64,000 nucleotides of DNA from Treponema sp. OMZ 790 (lineage in GTDB: Bacteria > Spirochaetota > Spirochaetia > Treponematales > Treponemataceae): the NCBI RefSeq assembly GCF_024181285.1, contig NZ_CP051201.1, positions 1,116,001 to 1,180,000 on the forward strand, read 5' to 3'. Shown piece by piece: positions 9,217 through 16,661 of the stretch (its first letter is position 1; every line of letters starts with the position of its first letter). The translations under genes and the position numbers were made by a program. The notes under the pieces are model-generated. The model had not been told where the DNA came from. It searched no databases and saw only the letters and a program-made list of their open reading frames with translations.

Positions 9217-9765
9217 TTGAGACAAAACTTTATGAATAATGAATTTGAAATTGAACTGCAAGATACTGAATGGCAGTTTTCTTATATCGATCATGATAGA
9301 GAAATTGTAAGAGCTATTGTAATTGATAATAATGAAAATTATTATTTTGTAAGAGTGCAAAGAGACGATGATTTTGGTAAAGTAACACTGATTGAAACTG
9401 CAGGCGGCGGTGTTGAACCTAATGAAAATTTAGAAGATGCAATTAGAAGAGAACTTAAAGAAGAATTGGGTGCGGAAGTTGAAATTCTTTCTAAAATAGG
9501 AGTTGTCAGTGATTACTATAATTTAATTCACAGGCATAATCTGAACAATTATTATCTTTGCAGAGTAAAATTTTTCGGCGATAAGAATATGACGCAAACA
9601 GAAATTGATGACTTTCATTTATCTACCTTAAAGTTACGTTATGAAGAAGCTGTAGATGAATATAAGAAATACTCAAACAGCAGGTTAGGAAAACTCATTG
9701 CAAATAGAGAGATTCCGATCCTTATGAGAGCAAAAAAGATGATTGTTGAAAATCCCATATTTTGA
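9217..9765 (+). CDS. Nudix hydrolase, copy 1
   Basis: The 182-residue product has the complete Nudix box G-x5-E-x7-REUxEExGU at residues ~65-87 (GVEPNENLEDAIRRELKEEL), so it should hydrolyse a nucleoside diphosphate linked to another moiety. It is nearly identical to the gene at 11864-12421, differing at only about ten residues. The duplicated DNA starts at TGAGACAAAAC (9218) and ends near 9760. The reading frame can begin at TTG 9217 or ATG 9232; the latter begins with MNNEFEIEL. An AAGGAAAGAG stretch lies upstream of the TTG. Substrate is unknown. Confidence 0.8.
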   Translation: MRQNFMNNEFEIELQDTEWQFSYIDHDREIVRAIVIDNNENYYFVRVQRDDDFGKVTLIETAGGGVEPNENLEDAIRRELKEELGAEVEILSKIGVVSDYYNLIHRHNLNNYYLCRVKFFGDKNMTQTEIDDFHLSTLKLRYEEAVDEYKKYSNSRLGKLIANREIPILMRAKKMIVENPIF

Positions 9766-9805
9766 TAAACAGGATATTTTTACTACAAAACATTTTCCCA
9801 TCCTC

Positions 9806-9848
9806 TTGACCTTTTTTCTTATTTTAGATAACATTGTTAGCATATAAT
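9806..9848 (+). promoter_or_regulatory. Nitroreductase operon promoter with TetR-like operator
   Basis: TTGACC (9806-9811) is followed by TAACAT at 17 bp; a perfect TATAAT also occurs at 9843-9848. The word GATAACATTGTTAGCAT (9827-9843) lies over the core promoter and contains a GATAAC-N3-GTTA dyad shared with the tetR and MATE promoters. Its surroundings (CATCCTCTTGAC...TTTTAGATAACA) match the MATE promoter closely, so the two arose by duplication or are kept by common regulation. Confidence 0.55.
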
Positions 9849-9878
9849 GCTATCATAAATGCTTTTATATAAGGAGGC

Positions 9879-10019
9879 ATGTTGAAGCTTCAGGTGCAAA
9901 TAGAACCTTCCGCTTCAACTAGAGTTTTGTGTAAACACAAAACTCTCATCATTATATGCACTTTCTCATTGACATTGCGAAAGTGCGTAAAAAATTATAT
10001 TCGCAATTCTTATTCGTAA
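9879..10019 (+). CDS. Possible 46-residue leader ORF in the nitroreductase leader
   Basis: An ATG preceded by AAGGAGG (9871-9877) opens a 46-codon frame that ends at 10019. It lies entirely inside the hairpin-rich leader between the promoter and the nitroreductase gene, and several of its codons form stem arms. The predicted peptide has no recognisable domain. The good ribosome site argues for translation, but the sequence may be dictated by the RNA structure. It could be a leader peptide, a gene remnant, or nothing. Confidence 0.25.
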   Translation: MLKLQVQIEPSASTRVLCKHKTLIIICTFSLTLRKCVKNYIRNSYS

Positions 10020-10091
10020 TCCGCTTTAGCGGATATGTACAATAAATTTCTTTGCAGAACAGAGCTGATAAGCTCTGATGAATTGCTCATC
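9881..10091 (+). repeat. Hairpin array in nitroreductase leader (element B)
   Basis: Consecutive inverted repeats are visible: GTTGAAGC/GCTTCAAC (9881 to about 9919), AGAGTTTTGTGT-AA-ACACAAAACTCT (9921-9946), GCACTTTC/GAAAGTGC (9958-9986), ATCCGCT-TT-AGCGGAT (10019-10034), CAGAGCT-GATA-AGCTCTG (10060-10077) and GATGA-ATTGC-TCATC (10077-10091). The last is followed by a T run and then the AGGAGG of the nitroreductase. The stretch 9766-10113 holds no convincing gene other than the small leader ORF. Confidence 0.7.
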
Positions 10092-10113
10092 TAATTTTTT
10101 TAGGAGGTGTTGT

Positions 10114-10635
10114 ATGAACACATTTTTGGAACTCGCCAAAAGCAGACATTCGGTGAGAAGTTATGAAAAGCGCGCTGTTGAGGCGGAAAAGCTTAACAGT
10201 ATTTTGGAAGCGGGGCGTATTGCTCCTACGGCGGCAAATATGCAGCCCTGCCGTTTTCTTGTTTTAAATGACGAGGCGGCGATGAGTAAGCTGCAAAAGG
10301 CATGTACTCCGCACGGGGCACCGCTTGCCATTGTGGTATGCGCCGACAAAAAAGCGGCGTGGGTTCGTCCTTTTGATAAGGCAAGTATGGCGGATATTGA
10401 CACAAGTATCGCTACTGACCACATGATGATGTGCGCTCAAGATATGGGGCTTTCAAGCTGTTGGATTACTTATTTTAAGCCCGATGTAGTGCGTACCGAA
10501 TTCAATATTCCCGATGATTTGGTTCCGGTAAACATTTTGGTTATCGGTTACGGAAAAGAAGCGGCAAAATCGCCTGACCGCTATGACGATGAGCGGAATC
10601 CGATGGACATGATAGTTCAATACTCATCATTTTAG
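10114..10635 (+). CDS. Nitroreductase family NAD(P)H/FMN oxidoreductase
   Basis: The 173-residue protein is a compact nitroreductase. It begins FLELAKSRHSVRSYEKRAV, with the family SRrSvR FMN-phosphate-binding segment (residues ~8-15). APTAANMQPCRF (about 36-47) is the flavin-contact loop and CAQDMGLSSCW (about 107-118) is the conserved GL-S-CW motif. Such enzymes reduce nitro groups or quinones using NAD(P)H and bound FMN. AGGAGG at 10103-10108 fixes the start at 10114 rather than the in-frame codon at 10078. It is followed 9 bp later by the radical SAM gene, so an operon is likely. Its promoter carries the putative TetR operator. Confidence 0.85.
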   Translation: MNTFLELAKSRHSVRSYEKRAVEAEKLNSILEAGRIAPTAANMQPCRFLVLNDEAAMSKLQKACTPHGAPLAIVVCADKKAAWVRPFDKASMADIDTSIATDHMMMCAQDMGLSSCWITYFKPDVVRTEFNIPDDLVPVNILVIGYGKEAAKSPDRYDDERNPMDMIVQYSSF

Positions 10636-10644
10636 AAAAACAAG

Positions 10645-11664
10645 ATGATAGATGTTGAACTCGGTCCTATAAGACCGCCGTCGGAACATCAAAGCCTCTT
10701 GTTGCGTTTGACAAGAGGCTGTTCTTGGAACAGATGTTTTTTTTGCGGATTGTATAAGAGGATGCGCTTTTCGGTGCGTTCTACCGAAGAGGTTATAGGC
10801 GATATAAAAAAATATGCCGCTTATTACGGGGAGCGCGCAAGTTTTTTTAAATCCTGCTTTTTGCAGGACGGAGATGCCTTTAATATTCCGGCAAAGGATT
10901 TGCTTTCGATATTGCATACACTTAAAAAGTATTTTCCGGCACTGCAAGCGGTTACTACTTATGCCCGTTGTGACAGCATTTTGAAAAAGACCGAAAACGA
11001 ATTACAAGCTCTTTGCGAGGCGGGCTTAAATCACTTGTATCGAGGAATTGAAACGGGCTCGGACACGATATTGCAAAAAATCAACAAGGGGATAACCGCA
11101 GAGCAAATTGTAAAATCGGGCTTGGCAGCTAAGAAAGCCGGCATGACATTATCGGAATTTACCTTGCTCGGAATCGGCGGTAAATCTCTTTCCGAAGAAA
11201 ATGCAATCGAAACGGCTAAGGTAATCAATGCCGTTAATCCCGAATTTATCCGCGTACATCACACGGCATTTAAACCGAATACAAAATTGGGGCGGGATGT
11301 CGAAAAAGGATTATTCGATTTGCAATCGGAAGAGGAAATGGTTTGTGAGCAAAAATTTTTTATCGAGCAGCTTACCGATATTACAAGTTATTATGTGAAT
11401 GAGCATATTGTAAACTTACTATTGGAAGTGCGGGGAAAACTGCCTGAAGATAAAAATACAATGCTTGCAATTATCGACTCGTACCTTTCGATGAGTGCGG
11501 AAGATAAACTTAATTTTGCCGTCGGAAGAAGATTGGGATATTACTATTACCTCAAAGATATGCAAAACGAAGCCGAAAACACCGCCGTTACAAAGTACAT
11601 AAAAGAAAACCCTAATACCGACTTTGCCTTATTTTGTAATGAGTGCAGAGCCAAGATGATATAG
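10645..11664 (+). CDS. Radical SAM protein
   Basis: The 339-residue protein has the iron-sulphur-binding cysteines in GCSWNRCFFCG (about residues 25-36), spaced C-x4-C-x2-C, a variant seen in a subset of COG1032-type radical SAM proteins instead of the usual C-x3-C-x2-C. Downstream motifs for SAM binding include LYRGIETGSDTIL (about 131-143, the GxIxGxxE-like strand) and SEFTLLGIGG (about 171-180). The enzyme should cleave SAM to a 5'-deoxyadenosyl radical; the substrate is unknown. It starts 9 bp after the nitroreductase stop with little ribosome-site signal, which implies translational coupling. Confidence 0.85.
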   Translation: MIDVELGPIRPPSEHQSLLLRLTRGCSWNRCFFCGLYKRMRFSVRSTEEVIGDIKKYAAYYGERASFFKSCFLQDGDAFNIPAKDLLSILHTLKKYFPALQAVTTYARCDSILKKTENELQALCEAGLNHLYRGIETGSDTILQKINKGITAEQIVKSGLAAKKAGMTLSEFTLLGIGGKSLSEENAIETAKVINAVNPEFIRVHHTAFKPNTKLGRDVEKGLFDLQSEEEMVCEQKFFIEQLTDITSYYVNEHIVNLLLEVRGKLPEDKNTMLAIIDSYLSMSAEDKLNFAVGRRLGYYYYLKDMQNEAENTAVTKYIKENPNTDFALFCNECRAKMI

Positions 11665-11863
11665 AAAAAGGGATCAATTTTTAATTATGAATGCTTAATG
11701 AGGAATTGGGGCCCTTTAATGAAGGATACAATATCTATAAAATATGTACCGTTGTTGTAGCAAATTTATTAAACAAGATTATCATGTGCGGCATTCATTA
11801 ATTGACGCAAGTAGGAATAAATGGCATAATAAATGAAAAGAACCGGCGAATTTAAATTTTTTA

Positions 11864-12421
11864 ATGAGACAAAACTTTATGAATAATGAATTTGAAATTG
11901 AACTGCAAGATACCGAGTGGGAGCTCACTTATATTGATCATGATAGAGAAATTGTACGGGCTATTATAATTGATAATAATGAAAATTATTATTTTGTAAG
12001 AGTACAAAGAGATGATACTTTCGGAAAAATGACACTGATTGAGACGGCAGGCGGCGGTGTTGAACCTAATGAAAATTTAGAAGATGCAATTAGAAGAGAG
12101 CTTAAAGAAGAATTGGGTGCGGAAGTTGATATTCTTTCTAAAATAGGCGTTGTCAGTGATTACTATAATTTAATTCACAGGCATAATCTGAACAATTATT
12201 ATCTTTGCAGAGTAAAATCTTTTGGTGATAAGAATATGACGCAAACAGAAATTGATGACTTTCATTTATCTACCTTAAAATTACGTTATGAAGAAGCTGT
12301 AGACGAATATAAGAAATACTCAAACAGCCAATTGGGAAAACTCATTGCAAATAGAGAGATTCCGATACTTATGCGGGCAAAAAAGATGATTATTGAAAAT
12401 CCGATTTTTTTGGAAATATAA
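11864..12421 (+). CDS. Nudix hydrolase, copy 2
   Basis: The 185-residue product is almost the same as the protein at 9217-9765, with substitutions at about ten positions (for example QFS to ELT near residue 20 and KFF to KSF near residue 118), and ends in three different residues (LEI). The Nudix box is intact at residues ~65-87. Here the first codon is ATG where copy 1 has TTG. The homology stops at about 12410, and directly beyond it, on the opposite strand, lies the start of a VapC-type toxin gene cut off by this junction. The 200 bp before the gene holds nothing recognisable. Confidence 0.8.
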   Translation: MRQNFMNNEFEIELQDTEWELTYIDHDREIVRAIIIDNNENYYFVRVQRDDTFGKMTLIETAGGGVEPNENLEDAIRRELKEELGAEVDILSKIGVVSDYYNLIHRHNLNNYYLCRVKSFGDKNMTQTEIDDFHLSTLKLRYEEAVDEYKKYSNSQLGKLIANREIPILMRAKKMIIENPIFLEI

Positions 12422-12495
12422 GGTTTCATACAGGGATTACCGGCAAGCAGATAAATTAAAGCATTTGTATCAGCTAAAAAATCAGTTCCACTCAT
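12422..12495 (-). pseudogene. Truncated VapC-like PIN-domain toxin
   Basis: On the minus strand, MSGTDFLADTNALIYLLAGN (start 12495) is the classic first strand of a PIN-domain ribonuclease, with the first catalytic aspartate in LADTN. It overlaps the end of the antitoxin gene by 14 bp as in intact vapBC operons. Homology ends after roughly 25 residues at the edge of the Nudix copy 2 segment, and the remaining PIN acidic residues are missing. The toxin is therefore presumably inactive. Confidence 0.6.
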
Positions 12496-12691
12496 TCCGC
12501 ATTTCCTTCTGTATTTTCAATGCATCTTGATGAAATTTTAGTGAACCGAAATATTTTGATAAATCCGTATGTTTTTCTTTTTCGGCTGATTGATTATATC
12601 TATAAAGAATATATTGGACATAATTCTGTATATCGGCAAGGCATTCTTGCGGAACCGTTTTTATTTGTTCAACTAATGTTTCATAAACCAT
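12482..12691 (-). CDS. VapB-like (DUF2281-type) antitoxin
   Basis: The ~69-residue protein starts at 12691 (MVYETLVEQIKTVPQECLAD), supported by GGGAGAAA upstream, rather than at the earlier in-frame codon at 12733. The N-terminal helix and ADIQNYVQYILYRY segment resemble DUF2281-type antitoxins that pair with PIN toxins; the C-terminal tail (LKFHQDALKIQKEMRNEW) would be the toxin-wrapping part. The following vapC-like gene is cut short, so the antitoxin appears orphaned. Confidence 0.55.
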   Translation of the reverse strand: MVYETLVEQIKTVPQECLADIQNYVQYILYRYNQSAEKEKHTDLSKYFGSLKFHQDALKIQKEMRNEWN

Positions 12692-12794
12692 ATATTTCTC
12701 CCTAATTAAGTATATCAAAGGAAGTTTCTTCAAACTACATTACTATATCATTTATTGCCGAATATTTCTACTACTACAAAGTCCCTCCATCCTC

Positions 12795-12847
12795 TTGACT
12801 TTTTTCCTGTTTTAGATAACAATGCCAGCATACAATGTTATCTAAAA
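12795..12847 (+). promoter_or_regulatory. MATE gene promoter with 12-bp inverted repeat operator
   Basis: TTGACT (12795-12800) precedes a perfect inverted repeat TTTTAGATAACA (12810-12821) / TGTTATCTAAAA (12836-12847) separated by 14 bp. GATAACAATGCCAGCAT inside it aligns with the elements upstream of tetR and the nitroreductase. TAACAA at 16 bp spacing, or TACAAT at 12831-12836, could serve as -10. The position suggests repression by the local TetR protein. Confidence 0.6.
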
Positions 12848-12865
12848 ATCATGAGAGGGAATAAA

Positions 12866-14197
12866 ATGAACCAAGATATGAAAACACAATTATTGACAAA
12901 AAGCCCGATGGAACTGCTTTTTAAGTTGGCGGTTCCCGGAATAGTCGGTATGGTCGTTATCGGGCTGTACCCGTTTATGGACGGAGTATTTGCCGGAAGG
13001 ATTATCGGAGACTATGCGATGTCTGCAATCAGTATCTCGATGTCGCTGACGCTGATAAACGGAGCGGTGTCGGCCTTGCTCGGAGTCGGAAGTGCGTCCA
13101 TTTTGTCGCGGGCAATCGGCAAAGGTGATACGGAAACGGTAGATAAAATTTTCGGCAATGTTTGTTATTGGGTGCTGCTTTTTTCGGCAGTGATTACGGC
13201 GACGGGTGTGCTTGCCGCTCCCTATTTTTTGGAGATGGTGGGAGCAAAGGGAGCGATTAAAGATTTCGGCGTGCGGTATTTGCGGATTGTATTTTTAGGT
13301 TCGGTGTTCGTAAACTTTGCTCAAACCGGAAATATGACCATGCGCGGCGAGGGTGCTTTAAAGCAATCCATGCTCATTATGGGAGCGGGAGCTCTTTTGA
13401 ATATCGTGCTGGATCCGATTTTTATGCTCCTGATGGGGGACTACGCAATTGAGGGAGCTGCGGCTGCTACGGTGATCTCGCAAATTGTGCAGGCGGTTTT
13501 AACCCTGCGGTATTTTGCGAAAAAAAGCCCCTTTGTCAAAATACACAAAATTAAAAAGTATAAAGAAATTTACCGTGAAATGTTTGGCATCGGAAGCTCG
13601 GCTATGCTCATGCAGCTTTTGTTTGCAGTGCAGCAAACGGTTTTGTTCAAGCAGGCGTTTACCTTCGGCGGCGATAACTGGGGGATTTTAATGTCCGCTA
13701 CAATGCGGCTATACATGTTTTCGTTTATTCCGCTGTGGGGTATGAGTCAGGGCTTACAGCCGGTTATCGGGGCGAACTACGGAGCCAAGCAGTACGAAAG
13801 AGTGCGGGAAACGATGAAGCTTTTTATGTACGGGGCAACGCTTCTTGCGGCTCTCTCGTGGGTTCCGGCAATGCTTTTTTCCGAAACTCTCTTGTCGATC
13901 TTCAATGTGCGCCCCGAGATTATTGCAGCAGGCAGTATCAATTTCAAACTGTTTTATTCCACATTTATTTTATACGGCATTATGATTATGACGCTTACCT
14001 TTTTTCAATCAATAGGAGATGCCAAAAAAGCGGGAGCTATCGTCCTCTTGCGCCAGCTCATTCTCTTTGTGCCTGCAATGCTGATTTTGCCTGAGCTGTT
14101 TGGAAGCCTTGCCGTCTGGTGGGCGGAACCTGCCGTTGATTTTACAATGATACTCATCGGCTTTATCATGCAGCAAAGGGTGTTATGGAGGTTATGA
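12866..14197 (+). CDS. MATE family multidrug exporter
   Basis: The 443-residue membrane protein has about twelve hydrophobic segments and an internal two-half repeat, as in MATE transporters, which export cationic drugs by Na+ or H+ antiport. The N-terminal LLFKLAVPGIVGMVVIGLYPFMDGVFAG and the GVGSASILSRAIG loop (about residue 70) are family-like, and the second half contains MSQGLQPVIGANYGAKQYER, the conserved Q-P-GxNYGA motif. GAGAGGGA at 12852-12860 fixes the start at 12866, not at the upstream in-frame codon. Its base composition is richer in GC than the following defence islet. A strong dyad operator lies just upstream. Confidence 0.9.
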   Translation: MNQDMKTQLLTKSPMELLFKLAVPGIVGMVVIGLYPFMDGVFAGRIIGDYAMSAISISMSLTLINGAVSALLGVGSASILSRAIGKGDTETVDKIFGNVCYWVLLFSAVITATGVLAAPYFLEMVGAKGAIKDFGVRYLRIVFLGSVFVNFAQTGNMTMRGEGALKQSMLIMGAGALLNIVLDPIFMLLMGDYAIEGAAAATVISQIVQAVLTLRYFAKKSPFVKIHKIKKYKEIYREMFGIGSSAMLMQLLFAVQQTVLFKQAFTFGGDNWGILMSATMRLYMFSFIPLWGMSQGLQPVIGANYGAKQYERVRETMKLFMYGATLLAALSWVPAMLFSETLLSIFNVRPEIIAAGSINFKLFYSTFILYGIMIMTLTFFQSIGDAKKAGAIVLLRQLILFVPAMLILPELFGSLAVWWAEPAVDFTMILIGFIMQQRVLWRL

Positions 14198-14241
14198 TAT
14201 AGTGTCATTTATTGAGTATTTCATAATAAGAAGGTACCTAG

Positions 14242-14270
14242 TTGGAAAATGTGAACACTTGTGGTATAAT
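14242..14270 (+). promoter_or_regulatory. Extended -10 promoter for the RloC-like gene
   Basis: TTGGAA (14242-14247), 17 bp, then TATAAT (14265-14270) with a TGG just upstream (TG-n-TATAAT). The predicted start is near 14277. This places the first in-frame TTG at 14242 within the promoter and supports translation from 14329. Confidence 0.6.
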
Positions 14271-14328
14271 ACATATTATTAAGTATAATTTAAATGAAAT
14301 TGCAGTATCTGACAAAAAGGAGAATAGA

Positions 14329-16476
14329 ATGACTATTTCAAAATTAAAACGAGAAAATATTTTTTGCAATGATTTCAAAGATTTAAAAGTAAATAACGAA
14401 ATTCAATTTAGTAAAAATGGTGTTGCAGTAATTTATGGACCAAACGGAACAGGAAAGACTAGTCTTGCAATGGTTTTGGCTCAAGAAAAAAATACTGAAT
14501 ATACAGTTCAATTTAACGGTAAAATGTATACGGAACAAGATAATTCATTTGTTCATATAATCCATGATCAAAATGGAAGAAACATAATCGAAGGATCAAC
14601 CGAAGATTTTATTCTTGGAGATAATATAAAAAGAGAGTATGAGTTAAAAAAAGATCTAGATAGCGGTTTTGACTCATTGTATTCTAATTTAATTAATATT
14701 CTCAAAGAAAGATATGGAATTTCAATAAAATCATCAATTTTTTTAAATTTTATATCTGATAATTTATTAAAAAATTATATATCCGACTTAGCAAATAGCA
14801 AACAAAAAGGAAAAAATATTTCAAGAGATGAATTTTTAAATCATTTTTCAAGTAAAAACTTAAAAGAAATTAATAAATCTTTTGATGAAGAAAAATTTTC
14901 TTTTTTTGTTGAAGATCTAAGAAGTAAGAATTCTTGTTTAAAAGCACTTGAAAAAGTAGTAATCGATTCTTTCTGCAAAGAGGATGAATATGAAAAAATT
15001 GAACAAACCGATGATGCTGTAAGAATTCTTGAAAAATATAAAGAAATTCATAATTGTATTGTTTGTGATACACAGATTGACTATAATATCTTATTAACCA
15101 GAAAAAAAGAACAAAATAAGCATATCCTTGCATCTTTATCCCAAAATTCACGCAATATAATTGAAAATATTATTAATATAATTCCTATAACAGATAAATT
15201 TAATATCAAACAAATCCTTGTAGATGTTTTCAAAACCGGCAATCTTGATGAATTACATGCACTAATTTCAGAGATAAATTTATATAAAAACTATTATAAC
15301 ACTCTCCTTGAAAATACTTTTATTGAAAATATAAAAAATTCAAAATTGTTAGACATTCATACGGAATACTCTCAAATAATTTCGGAAAAACTTGAATTTG
15401 AGGATGAAGATGTTCTTTTTATTGAAAAATTCCTCAATAGTTGCCTTGAAAGAAAAATATCTTTATCACGTGATGAAAATAAAAATATTCGTTTATTGCT
15501 TGGCAACGAAGAATTTCTAAACCAATCACGTACTGATTTAATGTTAAGTAATGGGGAACAAAATTTTTTATCACTTTCATTTGAACTTCTGAAAGCAAAA
15601 AAAACAGATAAAGAATTAATAATTTTAGATGACCCTATTTCAAGTTTTGATTCCATTTATAAAAATAAAATTGCTTATGCAATACTTAAATTTCTCAATA
15701 ATAAGAAATCACTGATATTAACTCATAATACTGATTTAATAAAATTATTGGAACACCAAGCAAAAGCCTGTTTTACTTTATATTATATGAACAATACGGT
15801 AGGAGAAAATAATGGCTTTTTACACATAAATGAAAATGAAATAAAAATATTATTATATATTCCTAATTTAATAAATGTTTTCAGGACAGAGATTAAACAA
15901 GAAATTATAGATGAAAAAGCGTTTCTCATATCTATTATTCCTTTTATGAGGGGGTATTGTTTGTTAATAAATGACAATGAAAACAAAGACAAGCTTACAA
16001 AATTAATGCATGGGTACGAAACTGAATGTGAAGAATTATCAAAAATATATAATACCGTATTTTCAACCGAAATAATTGAAAATAAATACACAATATCAGC
16101 TTGTGATATTCTTAATTATGATGTTAACAATTTACAAATAATAAAAAATGATAATTACCCACTTCTTTCTAAAACATTAATTCATTCCTTTACATATCTG
16201 TATTTACGAATGGTTGTAGAAAAAAAACTTGTTGATAAATTTTCTATAAATGTAAAAAAATATGATATGCTTAGCAGTATAATTAATTATTCTTTTTCTG
16301 AAAATACAAAGGTTAATATTGAAAATAGAGTTTTCTTTTTATCAAAAAAAACACTATTAAATGAATTTAACCATTTTGAAATGGATATGAATATTTTTCA
16401 ACCTGCTATAGATATTACAAATTTTGCATTAAAAAAAGAAAAAGAAGATATTATTACAAAACTTGCATCGTTATAA
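14329..16476 (+). CDS. RloC/PrrC-like ATPase, candidate anticodon nuclease
   Basis: The 715-residue protein starts after AAGGAGA. Walker A is GPNGTGKT (residues 37-44). A CxxC zinc-hook-like pair (CIVC, 243-246) lies in a helical insert, an ABC-type signature LSNGEQNFLSL occurs near residue 408, Walker B is LIILDDP (431-437) and an H-loop-like LTHN follows near residue 466. This arrangement, with the hook between the ATPase halves and DDPISSFD after Walker B, is that of AAA_13/RloC/PrrC proteins. The C-terminus has R627-x3-E631 (LRMVVEKKL) and H682 in NEFNHFE, which could be the R-E-H active-site triad of PrrC-type tRNA anticodon nucleases; this assignment is inference. GC content is far below the MATE gene. 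A reverse transcriptase gene follows 185 bp downstream, suggesting a defence islet. Confidence 0.65.
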   Translation: MTISKLKRENIFCNDFKDLKVNNEIQFSKNGVAVIYGPNGTGKTSLAMVLAQEKNTEYTVQFNGKMYTEQDNSFVHIIHDQNGRNIIEGSTEDFILGDNIKREYELKKDLDSGFDSLYSNLINILKERYGISIKSSIFLNFISDNLLKNYISDLANSKQKGKNISRDEFLNHFSSKNLKEINKSFDEEKFSFFVEDLRSKNSCLKALEKVVIDSFCKEDEYEKIEQTDDAVRILEKYKEIHNCIVCDTQIDYNILLTRKKEQNKHILASLSQNSRNIIENIINIIPITDKFNIKQILVDVFKTGNLDELHALISEINLYKNYYNTLLENTFIENIKNSKLLDIHTEYSQIISEKLEFEDEDVLFIEKFLNSCLERKISLSRDENKNIRLLLGNEEFLNQSRTDLMLSNGEQNFLSLSFELLKAKKTDKELIILDDPISSFDSIYKNKIAYAILKFLNNKKSLILTHNTDLIKLLEHQAKACFTLYYMNNTVGENNGFLHINENEIKILLYIPNLINVFRTEIKQEIIDEKAFLISIIPFMRGYCLLINDNENKDKLTKLMHGYETECEELSKIYNTVFSTEIIENKYTISACDILNYDVNNLQIIKNDNYPLLSKTLIHSFTYLYLRMVVEKKLVDKFSINVKKYDMLSSIINYSFSENTKVNIENRVFFLSKKTLLNEFNHFEMDMNIFQPAIDITNFALKKEKEDIITKLASL

Positions 16477-16618
16477 GCAAAGATAGTTTAATTTTCTTTG
16501 AGATTTGATTATAAAAACTGATAGAGCTGACTATTGTAAATAACTACTTTTTGATGTAAGTTTTGTGATTATTTTTAAGTAAATGTTAATAGATATAAAT
16601 GCAGTTTAAAATTCTGCG

Positions 16619-16627
16619 TGGTATAGT
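16619..16627 (+). promoter_or_regulatory. Possible extended -10 element before the reverse transcriptase
   Basis: TGG-TATAGT (16619-16627) resembles the TGG-TATAAT of the RloC-like promoter. The -35 region is poor. It would start transcription about 30 nt before the reverse transcriptase start codon. Confidence 0.35.
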
Positions 16628-16661
16628 ATTAAATAATGATATATGTGGTAGGAGCTATAAT

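Noticed and set aside
9217..12421. Composite transposon from the two Nudix copies
   Set aside because: The copies lack transposase genes and terminal inverted repeats; a direct duplication is the simpler reading.
14242..14328. TTG start for the RloC-like protein 29 codons upstream
   Set aside because: The codon lies in the promoter and the ATG at 14329 has a good ribosome site.
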